Of a DNA stretch of 36,921 nucleotides, positions 33,491-36,921 are shown in pieces. The notes beneath the pieces are model-generated. The model saw only the letters and a program-made list of their open reading frames with translations, was not told the DNA's origin and made no database searches. The translations under genes and the position numbers were made by a program. The DNA comes from Lewinellaceae bacterium. GTDB lineage: Bacteria; Bacteroidota; Bacteroidia; Chitinophagales; Saprospiraceae. Each line of letters starts with the position of its first letter. The stretch's first letter is position 1. The stretch covers positions 1 through 36,921 of the forward strand of contig CANJPT010000037.1 of the NCBI GenBank assembly GCA_947476195.1, written 5' to 3'.

Positions 33491-33587
33491 GAAAACAGGA
33501 GAACAGGAAAATTGTGATAGGAGAAACGTACCAATCAAAGATTTGGGCATGCTTCTCTACGTTTAGTTTTCCTGTTCTCCTATTTCC
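33490..33587. terminator. Long inverted repeat between convergent genes
   Basis: GGAAAACAGGAGAACAGGAAAA (33490-33511) pairs with TTTTCCTGTTCTCCTATTTCC (33567-33587), about 19 of 21 positions, and an inner AAACGTA/TACGTTT pair extends the stem. It could end transcription from both sides, with T-rich tails present on each strand. Confidence 0.6.
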
Positions 33588-33609
33588 CTTTAAAAACGTC
33601 AAATAACTT

Positions 33610-36366
33610 TTATTCTTTCACCAATTTCCCGCTCTTGTGCCAGCCTTTGCCGCGTAATTCCCAAACGTAAATTCCCGTCGGCAGGTTGTTCAACTGTAGC
33701 AGGCCTTTATCGCCCGATAAATTTTCGGTGCGCAACAAATTGCCTTTCAGGTCAAAAAGTCTGAGCTGGGTATTGTCGAGACTTTGCCCGGCAATACTGA
33801 ATGCTGCCACATCACGGGTAGGATTTGGCAAAACCTGTACAGAGATTGAGTTTTTGGGCTCACTGCTTCCCAGACCTGTTGCAAAATTGGCGGTAAACAT
33901 CCCATTGCCGTGAGATGCGGCTACTACCAGGCCATCTGAACGGCGGACATCTACAAAGTCCACCACCGTGCTACCGATCTCATTGGGGCTTTCGAGCGTC
34001 CAGACAGTACCAGGTTGGCCTGTTGCATGGAGTTTCAGGGAATCAGCGCTGTACAAGCCTACACTGGTTCCACAGAAATACTTGCGGGAACCATTATCCA
34101 TGGGCAAAATACTTATCCAACGGACAGAAGGGCCTGTGCCAGAGCCTACCAGATTCGTTTCAAGATTTCCAGCCACTTTTTTCCAGGTTACTCCCGCGTC
34201 TTCACTCAGGAACATACTGTAAACGGCATAGTTGGAGAATACCATTACTACGCGGTTTGCATTGGTAGGGTCAATGGCCAGGCAGTTAACAAAAGCGTTT
34301 GCCGTTGTAATAGGGGAGGTCAGCGTTGTAAAAGAAGGTGACCCTGTATTGGCATTGTCTACCCTATAAATTTTATTATTCGAAGTGCCAAGGTAAAGGC
34401 GGTGTGCCGGCGCAGCTTCAGAAACAGCCAAGGCTGTGAATTGGCCAGCAGTCGACAATAAAGTGTCCGGGAATCTTGTCCAACCCAGAGAGATGGTATC
34501 CCATTGACCAGTAAGTGGGATCGTTTTGAGCTGGTTTTGGCGGTACAGTTTGTTTCCAGCCGGCAGATATAGAATATTTGCATCATTCGGGTCTAGGGCT
34601 AAAGGATTGATAAACTGATAGTCATCCTTTGTAGGGCCGATGGGGTCGATACGCCGGAAACCCAGCACATTGCCATTGGCATCCAAATTTACTTTAGCTA
34701 CTTTACCTTGTTGGATGGATAGCACATAGAAGGCCTTGTTGGGTGCAATTGCACCGTAGGCGCCATCGCCGTTCACCGTTTGCTTCCAGGGAGCATTTGC
34801 ATTGGCTGAATTCACAAAGAAATTGCCGTTGTCTTGCAAACCACCGATGATCGTATTGTCGCCCGGGACGTTCTTATCGATAACGGCCGTATAGAACTGT
34901 GAGGTGATATATCCATTATTTAGATAAGTCCAATCGACAAAGGGAGCGAGGCAGTTTTGAGTACGGTGGATACCACCATCGCTACCTGTAATCATCACAT
35001 TTGGATTAGAGGGTAGGAATATGGCTTCATGGATATCGGGGTGGTGGTTGGGATAGAGCTCAAAAAATGGCAGGGTAGTACCGATCTTGTATCCACCAAT
35101 TTTAGTGGTGTTATTGGGGGTAGCAAAACCGTCTGTGCTACGCCATAGGTTCGTACCGCCAATGAACACGTTGTCGGTGCCAGGCTGTACTTTTACCACC
35201 AGATCATAACCACTTTGAGCGGCACATTGGTCAAATTCAGTGCCGCTGCCAGGTAAATTGGCCGTTCTGTCCAACCACTGGCCACCAGCGCCAGTACCAT
35301 CGCCGCTTACGTAGGTATACTTCCAAAGGCTGGTCCAGTCATTTGAGCCCAGGTAGTTGGTGTAGTGGCCGCTCTCGGGTGTGGTTCCAAAGAAATACAC
35401 CTCTTTTTCATTGTTTGGATTGATGCCCATTACAATGCGATTGTACTTCGCAGGGAAATTTGCTGGCGTGATGTTAACCCAGGTCGTTCCATTGGTACTT
35501 CTCCAAAACCCTTTTTGTCCGCTTTCGCTGCTTAGGGTGGCGTAGGCTACGCCTGTTTTGGTGATCGCAATATCTGTATAGTAAGAAGCTGGATTGGCAG
35601 TGCTGCTCCCCAGCACGACGCTCCAGGTGTTGCCGCCGTTGGAGGTCCGGAAGATTGCGCCATACGTTGCAGCATAGACTACATCTTCGGCAGATGCAGG
35701 GTCTGTGGCAACCCGCCATACGCCTTGCCAAACGGTGGAAAACGAGGCAGGATTGCCATCATCCGTTGCAGCCACCGGACTCCAGGTGTTACCGGAGTCG
35801 AAACTTCTGAACAAGCCATCGCCAAGATAATAAGCACCCCCACCGGAAGGGGAAGCACCATATAGTTCGCCGCTGGCATAATACCAGGTGTTGGTTCTCC
35901 CAGGCCTGGTATCCTGTGAAATACTCGTAACGCCGGGATGTACATTGAGTGGCGTTTTACGTGTCCAGGTTTGGCCACCGTTTACACTCAGCCAAATTCC
36001 ACCAGAAATTCCGCCTGCAAGCATACGGTTTTCGTTGGCAACATCTATCGCCAGGGCACGGGTGCGTCCGCCCACGTTCCAGGGGCCGCGCGACATCCAC
36101 ATGCCATTTCCTCCGCGTTCAGCTACAGTCTGTGGTAGATTGGCTGCAAATTCGCGTTCTAAAAATTGAATTCCTGCAGGAATTTGTCCGGTTTCCGGAT
36201 CTGCAAGGCGTTTGCGCTCCCATTCCCGGCGTAAGTCACCATTTTCTTCTGAGGCACCCGAGGGCATTTGAAGGCTGTTTACGGGTGATTTTTCCAGGGT
36301 GGAAAAATAATAAAGGCCGCCGGCGGCAAAAAGAAGGGCTGCAAAAACGGGTATGATTCTTTTCAT
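33610..36366 (-). CDS. T9SS-secreted Asp-box beta-propeller protein
   Basis: A 918-residue secreted protein. It has a signal peptide (MKRIIPVFAALLFAAGGLYYFS) and then a long domain with repeated Asp-box motifs S-x-N/D-x-G-x-T-W: SVNGGQTW, SFDSGNTW, TSNGGNTW and SEDAGVTW, as in sortilin/VPS10, sialidase and xyloglucanase-like propellers. The C-terminal ~75 residues (VQVLPNPTRDVAAFSI ... LPTGIYVWELRGKGWHKSGKLVKE, given in parts) are a type A sorting domain recognised by the type IX secretion system, so the protein is exported across the outer membrane and probably attached to the surface. The frame extends upstream into the MITE to 36528, but the signal peptide fixes the start at 36366. No catalytic residues for a glycosidase are evident, so adhesion or binding is as likely as hydrolysis. 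Confidence 0.88.
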   Translation of the reverse strand: MKRIIPVFAALLFAAGGLYYFSTLEKSPVNSLQMPSGASEENGDLRREWERKRLADPETGQIPAGIQFLEREFAANLPQTVAERGGNGMWMSRGPWNVGGRTRALAIDVANENRMLAGGISGGIWLSVNGGQTWTRKTPLNVHPGVTSISQDTRPGRTNTWYYASGELYGASPSGGGAYYLGDGLFRSFDSGNTWSPVAATDDGNPASFSTVWQGVWRVATDPASAEDVVYAATYGAIFRTSNGGNTWSVVLGSSTANPASYYTDIAITKTGVAYATLSSESGQKGFWRSTNGTTWVNITPANFPAKYNRIVMGINPNNEKEVYFFGTTPESGHYTNYLGSNDWTSLWKYTYVSGDGTGAGGQWLDRTANLPGSGTEFDQCAAQSGYDLVVKVQPGTDNVFIGGTNLWRSTDGFATPNNTTKIGGYKIGTTLPFFELYPNHHPDIHEAIFLPSNPNVMITGSDGGIHRTQNCLAPFVDWTYLNNGYITSQFYTAVIDKNVPGDNTIIGGLQDNGNFFVNSANANAPWKQTVNGDGAYGAIAPNKAFYVLSIQQGKVAKVNLDANGNVLGFRRIDPIGPTKDDYQFINPLALDPNDANILYLPAGNKLYRQNQLKTIPLTGQWDTISLGWTRFPDTLLSTAGQFTALAVSEAAPAHRLYLGTSNNKIYRVDNANTGSPSFTTLTSPITTANAFVNCLAIDPTNANRVVMVFSNYAVYSMFLSEDAGVTWKKVAGNLETNLVGSGTGPSVRWISILPMDNGSRKYFCGTSVGLYSADSLKLHATGQPGTVWTLESPNEIGSTVVDFVDVRRSDGLVVAASHGNGMFTANFATGLGSSEPKNSISVQVLPNPTRDVAAFSIAGQSLDNTQLRLFDLKGNLLRTENLSGDKGLLQLNNLPTGIYVWELRGKGWHKSGKLVKE

Positions 36367-36504
36367 ATTTAAAATTGTTTTAGGGGGGAAAGGTAAATGA
36401 ATGTATGCAATGTGAAGAATGTGGTCAATAGGTTTAATGTGGACAATTTGATAAATGAGGTCAATATGTTTAATTAAAAAGCCGTCTTCGCACCCAATTC
36501 CTGG

Positions 36505-36612
36505 ATCTGGAGCCACACTACTGGACATTTCCTAAAACCTAAACCTATAAGGTTTTGGAAACCTTACAGGCTTTTGGGCAAAACAAAAATGTCCAGTAGT
36601 GTGATCTGGAGC
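36505..36612. mobile_element. 90-bp MITE with 17-bp perfect TIRs and 9-bp target duplication
   Basis: The element spans 36514-36603. Its ends are CACACTACTGGACATTT and the exact reverse complement AAATGTCCAGTAGTGTG. Both flanks carry the same nine bases ATCTGGAGC (36505-36513 and 36604-36612), a target-site duplication. The 56-base centre has the palindromic AAACCTATAAGGTTT type sequence and no coding capacity. A 9-bp duplication is common for IS4-like transposases, which would have to act in trans. The region 36613-36921 beyond it shows broken minus-strand frames with protein-like stretches that I could not assign. Confidence 0.85.
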
Positions 36613-36921
36613 TCAGTAGGCTATGGCGGGCAAAATGGAGTTAATGGTATATCAAATCGTATAGGCAGAAACCATAGGCTTGTTTTATTGTTCAATAAAA
36701 CCTTCAATTTGTCGCCCCACATGCTTCATATTAGTCACATCAATCATGATCCGGATCAATCCTAAAGCGCAACAATGCCAAGGTACCTTCAATGGCGGTA
36801 AAATTTGTAGAGAATAAACCCATTGGATTTCCACAGGACCATTCAAGCTTGCGGCCCTATTCCAATCTTTTTACTGGGCACATGCACTCGCCGTTACCGA
36901 CAGTACCATTGGGCTGCAACC

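Noticed and set aside
36367-36528. N-terminal extension of the T9SS protein
   Set aside because: The extension starts inside the MITE end and precedes a good signal peptide at 36366.
32887-36530. A 3.6-kb composite transposon bounded by inverted copies of the 14-base end
   Set aside because: The right copy belongs to the MITE with its own target duplication. The left copy has no matching duplication and diverges after 14 bases, and the genes between are ordinary chromosomal genes.
36613-36921. A gene at the right edge on the minus strand
   Set aside because: Two frames show short protein-like stretches (such as GLFSTNFTAIEGTLALLRF) but each is broken by stops within 60 codons. No family was recognised.

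Overview
The window looks like chromosomal DNA of a free-living Bacteroidota, probably of the Saprospiria (Haliscomenobacter/Lewinella-like) or a close class. The reasons are a secreted protein with a type IX secretion sorting domain, a BatD-type gene pair, a DUF2480 protein, a CtlX-type citrulline hydrolase, a methionyl-tRNA synthetase with the KLSTS variant of the KMSKS loop, and many TAnnTTTG -7 boxes just upstream of genes. No rRNA, tRNA, CRISPR array, phage genes or intact transposase were seen. The rank below phylum is inference.

Layout. 1-3000: remnant of an S10 carboxypeptidase, batD and a short BatD-like gene, and the wreck of a small-protein/HNH endonuclease pair. 3058-8354: a minus-strand housekeeping block (scpB, DUF2480, lptG/F-like permease, metG), broken up by a ~390-bp field of mirrored short tandem repeats and by the first copy of a ~220-bp dispersed 3'-end element. 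8795-11314: the most unusual part. A 64-aa peptide with a double-glycine, pinensin-like RiPP leader is followed by a convergent 516-aa helical protein and a stand-alone LytTR DNA-binding protein. The upstream regions of these genes share a perfect 16-bp word and a recurring TGACTTT core. 11656-13860: a STAND-type ATPase with a membrane segment. 14154-17708: a secreted unknown, a TMTC-like membrane glycosyltransferase with TPRs, and an aldo/keto reductase.

17653-22824 is a compact minus-strand molybdenum-hydroxylase operon: 2Fe-2S subunit, di-haem-type cytochrome c, Tat-exported molybdopterin subunit, XdhC and a MobA-like nucleotidyltransferase. The first three would form a periplasmic oxidase passing electrons to cytochrome c, and the last two would make and insert its cofactor. 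23025-25124 is a HEAT-repeat/cyclophilin lipoprotein whose signal peptide is built from a 14-bp tandem repeat. 25141-30057 holds ctlX, a conserved small protein, the second dispersed element, a split FadF/HdrD-like iron-sulfur pair and a phosphoribosyltransferase. 30061-36366 holds a large membrane-anchored propeller-like protein, a DUF423 membrane protein and a T9SS-secreted Asp-box propeller protein. The right end carries a complete 90-bp MITE with 17-bp perfect inverted ends and a 9-bp target duplication.

The best candidate for an undescribed system is the precursor peptide / helical protein / LytTR trio at 8.7-11.3 kb. A second theme is the abundance of short-period repeats, in spacers, at start codons and inside reading frames.
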